Source of the DNA: Lachnospiraceae bacterium
GTDB lineage: Bacteria; Bacillota; Clostridia; Lachnospirales; Lachnospiraceae
Length of the DNA: 52,545 bases
NCBI GenBank assembly: GCA_024692715.1
Contig: JAILMH010000069.1
Location: forward strand, 1 to 52,545
Direction of reading: 5' to 3'
Position numbers and translations under genes: made by a program. The notes under the pieces are model-generated. The model did no database searches, was not told the origin of the DNA, and saw nothing but the letters and a program-made list of their open reading frames with translations. Below are positions 24,802 through 32,539 of the stretch, one piece after another (position 1 is the stretch's first letter; the number at the start of each line of letters is the position of its first letter).

Positions 24802-24839
24802 ATCAAAACCTCCTAAAAAATACATAATATCAATACTTT

Positions 24840-24868
24840 ATTATATGTTATTAAAATCGGCTTGTCTA
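24840..24868 (-). promoter_or_regulatory. Promoter of the DUF1836 gene
   Basis: On the minus strand TAGACA (24868-24863), 17 bases, TATAAT (24845-24840). Confidence 0.7.
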
Positions 24869-24878
24869 TGTGTTGCAA

Positions 24879-24907
24879 TTGAATAATTGTGCTGTTCCTG
24901 TTAAAAT
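24879..24907 (+). promoter_or_regulatory. Promoter of pcrA
   Basis: TTGAAT (24879-24884), 17 bases, TAAAAT (24902-24907), with an extended TG. Back to back with the DUF1836 promoter, only ten bases apart. Leader of about 100 bases. Confidence 0.65.
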
Positions 24908-24980
24908 TTAAGACGGTTGGGAAATGCTGTTAGATCAAAATTGATGAAGGTAAAAAGTCCCGACAGTACGATTTTAAATA

Positions 24981-25023
24981 GGAGCGATGTATTATGCTCC
25001 GGAATGAGGATTTAAATGATTGA
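24981..25023 (+). promoter_or_regulatory. Leader ORF and hairpin overlapping the pcrA start
   Basis: ATG at 24994 opens a nine-codon frame (MLRNEDLND) that stops at 25021-25023, inside pcrA. It has GGAG nine bases upstream. That binding site is in the left arm of a small hairpin, GGAGC (24981-24985) with GCTCC (24996-25000). Ribosomes finishing the leader would release next to the pcrA start. Confidence 0.4.
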
Positions 25024-27268
25024 TCTTGATAAAGAACTGAACCCGCAGCAGGCAGACGCTGCAAAGACTACAGAAGGCCCTGTTTTGATATTGGCAGGTG
25101 CCGGATCAGGAAAAACACGTACTATAGTATATAGAATTTCACATCTTATTGAGGATCTCAGGGTCGATCCATGGAATATTCTGGCTTTGACCTTTACTAA
25201 TAAAGCGGCTAAGGAAATGAAGGACAGGGTTGGGAGTATGCTTCCTGAAGGAATGAAGGCACCTAATATTTCAACTTTTCATTCCACATGCCTTAGAATA
25301 ATGTTTTCACATGCTGATAAGCTTGGATATACTTCAAGCTTTGAAATAGCCGATGCTGCCGATCAGAAGGCGGTGATGAGAGAAGTTTATAAAAAACTTA
25401 ATATTGACACCAAGCTTATTCCTGAGAAGAGAGCTGCGAGAGAAATATCTGAAGCTAAAGATTCTCTTAAAGACCCTGAAAAATATGCTCAGGACAACTT
25501 TGGAGATTTTTCAAAGAAGCAGTTTATAGATATTTACAGAGAGTATCAGGCACATTTAATGCATAATAATTCTATGGATTTTGATGATCTGATAATGAAT
25601 ACCGTAAAGCTTTTCAAAAAATATCCGGATGTTCTTGAATCATATCAGGAAAAATTCAAATATATCATGGTGGATGAGTATCAGGATACCAACACTGCTC
25701 AGTTTGAGTTTATCCGACTTCTTGCTGATAAGTATAAGAATCTCTGTGTTGTAGGTGACGATGATCAGTCTATCTATAAGTTCAGAGGTGCGGATATTCG
25801 AAATATACTTGATTTCGAAGAGCATTACCCGACAGCCAAGGTCGTAAAGCTCGAAGAAAATTACCGTTCTACATCAAACATCCTTGCGGCTGCAAACGAG
25901 GTAATAGCCAACAATTCTGAGCGTAAGTCAAAGGAACTTTGGACTAAGACACCGGAAGGAAGTAAAATACGCTTCCGTCAGCTTGATACAGCTTCCGGAG
26001 AGGCGGCATTTATTGCTGACGATATACGAAAGAGGGTTGAAGAAGGAGCTAAGCTTGGTGACTTTGCGATCCTGATCCGTACAAATATCCAGAGTAAGGA
26101 ATTTGAGGATGCATTCCGTGTGCGCCGAATGGATTATGAAATCGTTAAAGGACTTAGATTCTGGGATACAAAGGTAATAAAGGATGTTTCGGCATATCTT
26201 TTAACTGTCGCAGGCGGTTCAAATGATATGAGAACAAATCGTATCATCAACCTTCCGAAGAGAGGAATCGGAGCTTCAAGTGTGGATAAGGTCGCAGCAT
26301 TTGCGGCAGAAAACGGGCTTTCACTTTTTGATGCCTGCTGCAGAGTAGACGAAATCCCGGGAGTTTCAGGAAAAGCCCTTGCAGGAATTAAATCGTTTAC
26401 AGAGATGATCCTGAGCATTCGTGAAGAGTCTAAGAGCATGAAGCTTTCTGAGGTGGTCAAGAGGATCATAAGTGACAGCGGATATGACCAGTATATGCTT
26501 ATGGAATCTGACAGCACTGAGAAATATGCTGAAATGAAGGATTATATAAATAAGCTTAAAGAAGCTCTTGATTCATATGAAGAAGAGACAGATGAACCGG
26601 ATCTTATTGACTTCATGCGTCAGAACGGTGTCGAAGGAAGCACGATCGATAAGGTGACTGATGACAGCAATACAGACAGAGTCATGGTAATGACTATGCA
26701 TAATGCCAAGGGACTTGAATTCCCTAATGTATATGTTTCAGGAATGGAGCAGGGTATATTCCCGGGATTTGGTTCTATCATGAGTGATGATCCTATGGCT
26801 ATCGAAGAAGAGAGACGTCTTTGCTATGTTGCTCTTACAAGAGCTGAAAAAACACTTACACTTACATCTTCCCGCCAGAGAATGATAAATGGTGAACGTA
26901 GATTTTATGCCATTTCTCAGTTTATGAAAGAGATTCCGGATGAACTTCTCGATATGAATGTTCAGCCGAAGAAAGCAGAAAAGAAGGAACGTGTGATTCC
27001 TGAAGCCAGAAAGATTGCGCGTGCTGCATTTGAAGAAAAGCCGGTGGCATTTTCAGCAGGTTTTAAGAATGCAAAAGCCGGTGCATTTTCAACTTCTGCA
27101 CCTAAGCCTGATTATGAAGTGGGAGACAGGGTCCGTCACTTTAAAATGGGCGAAGGTACTGTAAAGAGCATAGTGCCCGGAGGACGTGACTATGAAGTCA
27201 CTGTTGAATTCGATAGTGTAGGCATTAAGAAGATGTTTGCCGGGTTTGCAAAACTTAAGAAAATTTGA
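25016..27268 (+). CDS. pcrA: PcrA/UvrD superfamily 1A DNA helicase
   Basis: A 750-residue 3'-5' helicase for repair and clearing of stalled complexes. Motifs run in order: GAGSGKTRT (I, about residues 28-36), LTFTNKAAKEM (Ia), VDEYQDTN (II, about 219-226), GDDDQSIYKFRGA (III), EENYRST (IV), TMHNAKGLEFPNVYV (V) and YVALTRAEK (VI). The end (about 698-750: YEVGDRVRHFKMGEGTVKSI through MFAGFAKLKKI) is the Tudor-like PcrA domain that binds RNA polymerase. GAGGA lies five bases before the ATG. A small membrane-protein gene and rlmD follow. Confidence 0.93.
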   Translation: MIDLDKELNPQQADAAKTTEGPVLILAGAGSGKTRTIVYRISHLIEDLRVDPWNILALTFTNKAAKEMKDRVGSMLPEGMKAPNISTFHSTCLRIMFSHADKLGYTSSFEIADAADQKAVMREVYKKLNIDTKLIPEKRAAREISEAKDSLKDPEKYAQDNFGDFSKKQFIDIYREYQAHLMHNNSMDFDDLIMNTVKLFKKYPDVLESYQEKFKYIMVDEYQDTNTAQFEFIRLLADKYKNLCVVGDDDQSIYKFRGADIRNILDFEEHYPTAKVVKLEENYRSTSNILAAANEVIANNSERKSKELWTKTPEGSKIRFRQLDTASGEAAFIADDIRKRVEEGAKLGDFAILIRTNIQSKEFEDAFRVRRMDYEIVKGLRFWDTKVIKDVSAYLLTVAGGSNDMRTNRIINLPKRGIGASSVDKVAAFAAENGLSLFDACCRVDEIPGVSGKALAGIKSFTEMILSIREESKSMKLSEVVKRIISDSGYDQYMLMESDSTEKYAEMKDYINKLKEALDSYEEETDEPDLIDFMRQNGVEGSTIDKVTDDSNTDRVMVMTMHNAKGLEFPNVYVSGMEQGIFPGFGSIMSDDPMAIEEERRLCYVALTRAEKTLTLTSSRQRMINGERRFYAISQFMKEIPDELLDMNVQPKKAEKKERVIPEARKIARAAFEEKPVAFSAGFKNAKAGAFSTSAPKPDYEVGDRVRHFKMGEGTVKSIVPGGRDYEVTVEFDSVGIKKMFAGFAKLKKI

Positions 27269-27318
27269 TATATTTGAATAAATAAAAGGCGTGTCTTAAA
27301 CGCAGAAGGAGTACGGAA

Positions 27319-27540
27319 ATGAGAGATAGACAAGATAGAGATCCGATCGTTCTGATCCTTACTATTATCGGTGCCGTAGCAGCCGTAGCAGCAATCGCAT
27401 TTGCTGTTTACAAGTATTTTACACCTAATTATCTTGACGATTATGATGATGATTATGATGATCGTTTTGATGATGATTTCTTCGATGATGAAGAAGATGA
27501 TGATGAGAAGAAAGTAACAACTGCTGAAGCAGAGAAGTAA
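27319..27540 (+). CDS. Small membrane protein with poly-acidic tail
   Basis: A 73-residue protein with a charged N-terminus (MRDRQDRDP), one hydrophobic helix (about 10-30: VLILTIIGAVAAVAAIAFAV) and an extremely acidic tail rich in Asp, Glu, Tyr and Phe (about 37-62), ending in a KKVTTAEAEK tail. The tail would face the cytosol or outside depending on topology. AGGAG lies seven bases before the ATG, so it is clearly translated. It sits 50 bases after pcrA and nine bases before rlmD. Similar short proteins exist in Lachnospiraceae by my recollection, but I know no function. Confidence 0.75.
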   Translation: MRDRQDRDPIVLILTIIGAVAAVAAIAFAVYKYFTPNYLDDYDDDYDDRFDDDFFDDEEDDDEKKVTTAEAEK

Positions 27541-27549
27541 ATTTTATTG

Positions 27550-28938
27550 ATGAAAAAGAATACAAAGATTATAGGAAAAGTAACCGAGGTTCTTTTTCCA
27601 AATAAAGGAATCGTCGAGGCTGAGGATGGCATTGCACATGTCAAAGGTGTCATCCCCGGCCAGACGATTTCTTTTGTTGTGAAGAAAAACCGTGCTGATC
27701 ATTCTGAGGGAAGACTTGACAGCATAATTGAGAAATCAGAGCTTGAGACGGCTGAGCCATGTCCGCACTATGGAATCTGCGGAGGATGTTCATATCAGAC
27801 ACTGCCGTATGAAACACAGCTTAAAATAAAAGAAGACCAGATCAGAAAGCTTCTTGGAAATGTATTCAAGAGATATGCAGGAAGTGCTCCTGAGGACTGG
27901 TTTGAAGGAATAATCCCAAGCCCGGTCGATGCAGAGTATCGTAATAAGATGGAATTTTCTTTCGGTAATGAGGTGCTCGATGGCCCGCTTGAGCTTGGAA
28001 TGCACAAGAGCGGAAGATTTAATGATGTAATAAGTGTTCCTGAGTGCAGGATCGTAGATGAAGATTTCAGAACTATCCTTAAGGAAGTTCATAGATTTTT
28101 TGTTGAAAAGAATATCCCGTTTTACAGGAGATCGAGTGGAGTAGGTTATCTTCGTAATCTTCTGGTCCGTAAGGGCACAAATACGGGTGAAATGATAGTG
28201 GACCTTGTTACAAGCTCTCAGTTGGATTTCGATATGGGGCTTTTCAAGGATCTTATACTTGGACTTAAGTTAAAGGGTGACATCGTAGGAATTTTACATA
28301 CTGTAAATGATAGTACCGGTGATGCTGTTAATGGCGAAGATACCAGAACTATCTGGGGCAGAGATTATTTTTACGATGAGCTTCTTGGCCTTAGATTCAA
28401 GATCACTCCGTTTTCCTTTTTCCAGACAAATACTCTTGGCGCTGAGGTTCTTTATAAGAAGGCGCGTGAGTATGCGACTATTAATGGAAATGGTAAGGAA
28501 AAAGGCATTATCTATGACCTTTATAGCGGAACAGGCACCATCGCACAGATGATGGCTGAGTCAGCGTCAAAGGTTGTGGGAATAGAGATCGTACCGGAGG
28601 CTGTCGAGGCAGCTAAGATCAATGCTGAGCTTAACGGACTTGATAATACTGAGTTTATAGCCGGTGATGTTCTCAAGATGCTCGATGAGGTTGAGGAAAA
28701 ACCGGACCTTATCATAATGGACCCTCCCCGTGTGGGCGCAGTTCCAAAGGCTCTTAAAAAGATCCTTGATTATGGCGTAGACAGGATAGTTTACATTTCA
28801 TGTAAAGCTCCTTCACTTGCAAGAGATCTTGATATGATCCTTACAAATGGATATCGTGTAGATAGGGTATGCTGCGTGGACATGTTCCCTTCAACATCTG
28901 GTGTTGAAACGGTATGTTTATTGTCTAAAATCCAGTAA
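27550..28938 (+). CDS. rlmD: RlmD/TrmA-family 23S rRNA uracil-C5 methyltransferase
   Basis: A 463-residue SAM-dependent RNA methyltransferase. An N-terminal TRAM-like OB domain (about 5-60) is followed by an iron-sulfur motif: CPHYGICGGC (about 65-74) plus a later Cys in VPECRIVD. The Rossmann part has DLYSGTGTIAQ (SAM loop), VVGIEIVPEAVE, DPPRVGAV and the catalytic-Cys segment YISCKAPSLARDL. The last usually reads SCNPxTLARD, so Asn and Pro are changed to Lys and Ala here. RlmD versus another U-C5 methyltransferase (RlmCD) cannot be separated by eye. ATG 27550 is preferred over the adjacent TTG; the ribosome binding site is weak, suggesting coupling to the gene before. Confidence 0.85.
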   Translation: MKKNTKIIGKVTEVLFPNKGIVEAEDGIAHVKGVIPGQTISFVVKKNRADHSEGRLDSIIEKSELETAEPCPHYGICGGCSYQTLPYETQLKIKEDQIRKLLGNVFKRYAGSAPEDWFEGIIPSPVDAEYRNKMEFSFGNEVLDGPLELGMHKSGRFNDVISVPECRIVDEDFRTILKEVHRFFVEKNIPFYRRSSGVGYLRNLLVRKGTNTGEMIVDLVTSSQLDFDMGLFKDLILGLKLKGDIVGILHTVNDSTGDAVNGEDTRTIWGRDYFYDELLGLRFKITPFSFFQTNTLGAEVLYKKAREYATINGNGKEKGIIYDLYSGTGTIAQMMAESASKVVGIEIVPEAVEAAKINAELNGLDNTEFIAGDVLKMLDEVEEKPDLIIMDPPRVGAVPKALKKILDYGVDRIVYISCKAPSLARDLDMILTNGYRVDRVCCVDMFPSTSGVETVCLLSKIQ

Positions 28939-28950
28939 GCAAAGTATAAT
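28921..28950 (+). promoter_or_regulatory. Promoter at the end of rlmD
   Basis: TTGTCT (28921-28926), 18 bases, TATAAT (28945-28950). The -35 is inside the last codons of rlmD. Transcription would start near 28957 and meet the terminator at 29001. Confidence 0.5.
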
Positions 28951-28951
28951 A

Positions 28952-28985
28952 TTAACGTTAAACAGTTTATGGCAAACGTTTTCAT
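28952..28985. promoter_or_regulatory. Pair of LacI-type operator-like palindromes
   Basis: TTAACGTTAA (28952-28961) and AAACGTTT (28974-28981, in GCAAACGTTTTC) are CG-centred palindromes whose centres are 21 bases apart, two helical turns. The second shares its AAACGTTT core with the operator in front of the mal-type cluster. Confidence 0.4.
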
Positions 28986-29040
28986 TGAGAAGAACATATG
29001 CCCCTAAAGTGATAGTGATCATCACTTTAGGGGTTTTTTT
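28957..29040 (+). ncRNA. Possible short operator-controlled RNA
   Basis: A promoter, two operator-like palindromes at its start and a perfect terminator enclose about 84 bases. A 12-codon ATG frame (28969-29007) has no ribosome binding site, so an RNA product is more likely than a peptide. Alternatively the terminator simply ends rlmD and the promoter is spurious. Confidence 0.3.
29001..29040 (+). terminator. Strong intrinsic terminator
   Basis: CCCCTAAAGTGAT (29001-29013) pairs perfectly with ATCACTTTAGGGG (29021-29033), followed by seven Ts. Confidence 0.95.
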
Positions 29041-29131
29041 ACAGATTGAGAAAATTGTAATAAGCCCGGTTAAGTGAACTCTTTTTTTGTTCGATATATT
29101 TTAAAAATAACAATTATTATGAGGAGGCAAA

Positions 29132-30007
29132 ATGAGGGAAATAAGTCTCGAAGGCGCAAAACTCATAGGAGAAGGATATTTTTCTAAGGTGTATCGAATA
29201 GCTGAAGATGAAATTGTTAAAGTATATATCAGGAATACACCTCTTGAAGAGATAGATAATGAAAGAATTCTTTCAAGAACTGCGTTTATTAAGGGGCTTC
29301 CGACGGCCATTACTTTTGACGTGGTAAAGGTCGGGGATAAATATGGTGTCGTATATGAGCTTCTTAATGGAAGCTCTTTTGGTGAAACGATAAAGAATAA
29401 TACTGTTGAGCTTGAGCCTAATATCAGTAAATACGCAAAGGTTTTAAAAAAATTTGCATCCACTGATGCGGGTGAAAAGTCAGATCTTCCATCGGCGAAT
29501 GATCAGGCTCTTGAGAAGGCAGAGAAGATAAAATCTTTTATAACAAGAGAAGAATATGAGAGAATAGTACAGGTCATAAAAGGAATGTCCAGACCTAATA
29601 CCTTTGTGCATGGTGATTGTCATGTGAACAATCTTATTTCCTCGGGAAATGATATTTTTGTTGTGGATATGGCAACACTTTCTGTGGGAAATCCGGTATT
29701 TGAGCTTGCAGCGATCTATTGTACCTATATTGCGTTTGAAGAATCTGATCCGGGAAACTGTGAAAGGTTCTTAAAGATCCCGAAGGATATAGTGGACAGG
29801 ATATTTTACGGGACACTTGATATTTATTTTGAAGGAAAATCAGATGAGGTCAAAAAGAGGAATCTGCTCAGAATAATGCTTATGGGCTATTTTCATATGA
29901 TGTTCTGGATTAAAACATATAAACCTGAAGATACTAAAATGTTTGAAGGTAATTATTCCAGATTCAGAGAATGTCTGCCATTAGTTCAAAAATGTGATTT
30001 TGAATAA
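29132..30007 (+). CDS. APH-fold small-molecule kinase
   Basis: A 291-residue protein of the aminoglycoside phosphotransferase/choline kinase-like fold. The N-lobe starts LIGEGYFSKVYRIAEDEIVKVY with a nucleotide loop and lysine. The catalytic loop FVHGDCHVNNLI (about 168-179) and the metal-binding Asp in VVDMATLSVGNPVFE (about 187-201) are intact, so it should be an active phosphotransferase. The substrate cannot be told; nothing nearby suggests antibiotic resistance. AGGAGG lies five bases before the ATG. It stands alone between two strong terminators. Confidence 0.8.
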   Translation: MREISLEGAKLIGEGYFSKVYRIAEDEIVKVYIRNTPLEEIDNERILSRTAFIKGLPTAITFDVVKVGDKYGVVYELLNGSSFGETIKNNTVELEPNISKYAKVLKKFASTDAGEKSDLPSANDQALEKAEKIKSFITREEYERIVQVIKGMSRPNTFVHGDCHVNNLISSGNDIFVVDMATLSVGNPVFELAAIYCTYIAFEESDPGNCERFLKIPKDIVDRIFYGTLDIYFEGKSDEVKKRNLLRIMLMGYFHMMFWIKTYKPEDTKMFEGNYSRFRECLPLVQKCDFE

Positions 30008-30018
30008 GGTTATATCAT

Positions 30019-30054
30019 AAACTTCGGGATGGATCATATCCCGAAGTTTTTATT
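30019..30054 (+). terminator. Terminator of the APH-fold gene
   Basis: AAACTTCGGGAT (30019-30030) pairs with ATCCCGAAGTTT (30038-30049), with TTATTTG after it. Confidence 0.9.
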
Positions 30055-30082
30055 TGCAATATTTTTTTCTATGAAGTATAAT
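30054..30082 (+). promoter_or_regulatory. Promoter of guaD
   Basis: TTGCAA (30054-30059), 17 bases, TATAAT (30077-30082). Start expected near 30089; leader about 37 bases. Confidence 0.7.
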
Positions 30083-30089
30083 TTGTTGG

Positions 30090-30101
30090 TTTGCGCGCAA
30101 A
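30090..30101. promoter_or_regulatory. 12-bp palindrome at the guaD transcription start
   Basis: TTTGCGCGCAAA is a perfect palindrome covering about +1 to +12 of the predicted guaD transcript, GC-rich in an AT-rich gap. Position and symmetry suggest a repressor site; the regulator is unknown. Confidence 0.5.
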
Positions 30102-30125
30102 GAGCAGACTGAATGGAGGTAGTAA

Positions 30126-31412
30126 ATGGGTAATTCATTTGTAATTAAAGGTGATATTGCTTATAACAAAGCATTAAAGGAAATACAGACATATAAAGAT
30201 GGATATCTTGTTTGTGTTGATGGAATATGTAAAGGGGCTTTTCAGAAACTTCCTGAGGAATATAAGAGCCTTCCTTTGAAGGATTATACAGGAAAGCTTA
30301 TAGTTCCGGGTATGACAGATCTTCATGTACATGCCCCGCAGTATACCTTCCGCGGAATCGGTATGGATCTTGAACTTCTTGACTGGCTTAATCAGCATAC
30401 ATTTCCGGAGGAGGCACATTATTCAGATATAGAATATGCAAAGAAGGCTTATGCATATTTTTCACATGATCTTATGCGTTCATTTACAACACGAGCAGTT
30501 GTTTTTGCAACAATGCACACAGAGGCAACTATCGAGCTTATGGATCAGCTTGAGAAAACAGGGGTTATCTCATACGTTGGCCGTGTAAATATGGACAGAA
30601 ACGGCGGAGAAGGCCTGCAGGAAGAGTCGGCTGAGGCATCACTTAAGGGAACTCTTGAATGGCTTGAGGCTATAGAAGGAAAATATGAGAGAACAATGCC
30701 TATAATAACACCGAGATTTATTCCTTCATGCTCAGACGAGCTTATGAAAGGGCTTGGAAAGCTTTCTGAGGAAAAGAAGCTTCGTATTCAGTCGCATCTT
30801 TCAGAAAATAAATCTGAGGTGGCATGGGTTAAAGAGCTTGTACCTGAGTCGGACTGCTATGCGAGAGCATACGAGATGTTTGATAACATGGGTACAGAGG
30901 ACAGACCGACTATCATGGCTCACTGTGTCTACAGCGATGAGCGTGAGATGGAAATCCTTAAAAAGCATGGAGCTTATGTTGCACACTGCTCTGATTCAAA
31001 CATGAATCTTACAAGCGGAATCGCACCGGTAAGAAAATTCCTTGAAGCAGGTATTAATGTAGGAATCGGAACTGATGTGGCAGCGGGTTCATCAATGAAT
31101 ATGCTTAAGGCAATACTTAATGCTATTCAGGCGTCTAAAATGTACTATCGTCTTGTGGATGAGAATGTTAAGCAGCTTAGCTTTGAAGAGGCTTTTTATC
31201 TTGCTACAGAAGGCGGCGGAAAGTACTTTGGAAAGGTTGGTTCATTCAAGGAGGGCTATGATTTTGATGCACTCGTACTTGATGATTCTGCCATGTATTC
31301 CATGAGAGAACTTTCTGTAAGAGAGAGGCTTGAAAGAACCTGCTATAATGATGCAGATGTATATATTTTGCATAAGTTTGTACAGGGCAATAATGTTTTT
31401 GACAGAAAATAA
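30126..31412 (+). CDS. guaD: Guanine deaminase
   Basis: A 428-residue amidohydrolase that deaminates guanine to xanthine. Zinc and active-site segments: DLHVHAPQYTFRG (about 65-77), the DLELLDWLNQHTFPEE signature, SHLSENKSEVAWV (about 225-237), MAHCVYSDE and GTDVAAGSS (about 318-326). This is the long, metal-dependent amidohydrolase type, not the short cytidine-deaminase-like type. GGAGG lies seven bases before the ATG. It is a single-gene unit with its own promoter, operator-like palindrome and terminator; no xanthine or uric acid genes accompany it. Confidence 0.92.
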   Translation: MGNSFVIKGDIAYNKALKEIQTYKDGYLVCVDGICKGAFQKLPEEYKSLPLKDYTGKLIVPGMTDLHVHAPQYTFRGIGMDLELLDWLNQHTFPEEAHYSDIEYAKKAYAYFSHDLMRSFTTRAVVFATMHTEATIELMDQLEKTGVISYVGRVNMDRNGGEGLQEESAEASLKGTLEWLEAIEGKYERTMPIITPRFIPSCSDELMKGLGKLSEEKKLRIQSHLSENKSEVAWVKELVPESDCYARAYEMFDNMGTEDRPTIMAHCVYSDEREMEILKKHGAYVAHCSDSNMNLTSGIAPVRKFLEAGINVGIGTDVAAGSSMNMLKAILNAIQASKMYYRLVDENVKQLSFEEAFYLATEGGGKYFGKVGSFKEGYDFDALVLDDSAMYSMRELSVRERLERTCYNDADVYILHKFVQGNNVFDRK

Positions 31413-31424
31413 TATTTAACAATG

Positions 31425-31467
31425 AAGGATCTCGGTTTATCGATGAACTGAGGTCCTTTATTTTTAT
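31425..31467 (+). terminator. Terminator of guaD
   Basis: Positions 31425-31437 pair with 31446-31458 over 13 bases including two G-U pairs; TATTTTTAT follows. Confidence 0.8.
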
Positions 31468-31475
31468 GGTATAAT
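31467..31475 (+). promoter_or_regulatory. Extended -10 promoter of the LysR gene
   Basis: TGGTATAAT at 31467-31475 is a perfect extended -10; no clear -35. It starts inside the T-tract of the guaD terminator. Leader about 93 bases. Confidence 0.5.
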
Positions 31476-31574
31476 GTATAAAGTTGAAAAATGCGAAGTT
31501 ATACTTGTGCATGATTTAATGAAATGCGTTGATATTCGCAGTTTTATATAGAAAGGACGTGCACGCACACATTT

Positions 31575-32519
31575 ATGAATAAAGATACGATGGAATATCT
31601 TAAACAGGTCAAGACACTGGGAAGTATATCCCGTGCGGCTGAGCGGCTTGGAGTTTCCCAACCGGCGATCTCTGCACAGATCAAAAAAGTAGAAGAACAG
31701 TTTGATATTGAAATTTTTGACAGGAGCCGCAGTCCGCTTAATGTCACGGAGGAGGGAAAGCTGTTATTTGAGTATCTTGAAAAAAGTGAGCTTTTGGAGA
31801 GGAATCTGAAGGATAAACTTGTAGAGCTCAATGGCCTGCAGATCGGAAGCCTGAATATCGGAGGGTCAGGAGCCTTTAATTTTATATATCTTCCTGATTC
31901 CATAAAAGAGTTTTCAAGGCAGTATCCGGAGATTGATGTTCATATAATGAACGGAAATATGCAGGAGCTTGTAGACAGGACCCTTGATGGAACCCTGGAC
32001 CTTTTTATTTCTTCGCCGGTTGATAAAAAAGACGGTGTTGTATTTGAAAATTTACTTACAACAAAGGTGTACTTGTGTGTTCCTAAAAATTCAGCGATAA
32101 ATGACGAACTTAAGGAGTATCAGGTGCCTTTTGAGGATATAGATGCAAAAAAAGCACATCCGGAGGTTGATCTAAAAAAGTTTGCAAATGTTCCATTTAT
32201 ACGACTTTCTTCGGAGCTTTATCTCGGCAGACTTTTAGATATGCTCATGAAAAAGGCCGGGTTAAAAAATACGATACGTATTGAGGCAGATCAGGCTATA
32301 ACAAGCTATGCAATGACTGCGGAAGGTGTCGGAGTATCGCTTATGTGCGGCGTAGAAATAAAGAAGATGCCAGTTGCGGAACGGCCGTATTTTTATATGA
32401 TAAATAATAAAAAGTGCGTGCGTGACATGTATCTGGCTTACAGAAAAGGAAGCTCTCTCTCAAGAGCAGCCCGTGCATTTATGGAAATTGTAAGGAAGAA
32501 GTTCACTAGTTATCTTTGA
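31575..32519 (+). CDS. LysR-family transcriptional regulator
   Basis: A 314-residue LTTR. The winged helix is at about residues 6-65 (GSISRAAERLGVSQPAISAQ, then IEIFDRSRSPLNVTEEG), and the effector-binding domain covers about 90-300. An unusually acidic insert (DDELKEYQVPFEDIDAKKAH) sits in the middle of the sensor domain. The effector is unknown. AAAGGA lies 17 bases before the ATG, rather far, so start choice is uncertain; ATG 31590 is an alternative. The HAD phosphatase gene follows within 21 bases and is probably co-transcribed. Confidence 0.88.
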   Translation: MNKDTMEYLKQVKTLGSISRAAERLGVSQPAISAQIKKVEEQFDIEIFDRSRSPLNVTEEGKLLFEYLEKSELLERNLKDKLVELNGLQIGSLNIGGSGAFNFIYLPDSIKEFSRQYPEIDVHIMNGNMQELVDRTLDGTLDLFISSPVDKKDGVVFENLLTTKVYLCVPKNSAINDELKEYQVPFEDIDAKKAHPEVDLKKFANVPFIRLSSELYLGRLLDMLMKKAGLKNTIRIEADQAITSYAMTAEGVGVSLMCGVEIKKMPVAERPYFYMINNKKCVRDMYLAYRKGSSLSRAARAFMEIVRKKFTSYL

Positions 32520-32539
32520 TTTTGGAGAATTTTTATTTA

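Noticed and set aside
28969-28985. Classical CcpA cre site at TGGCAAACGTTTTCA
   Set aside because: It has one base too many between TG and CG for the Bacillus cre consensus; a LacI-type operator is the safer description.
28969-29007. 12-codon ORF (MANVFIEKNICP) after rlmD
   Set aside because: No ribosome binding site, and its end lies in the terminator stem.
29132-30007. Aminoglycoside resistance gene
   Set aside because: The kinase fold is present, but no resistance subfamily signature or mobile context is seen; small-molecule kinase is as far as the sequence allows.
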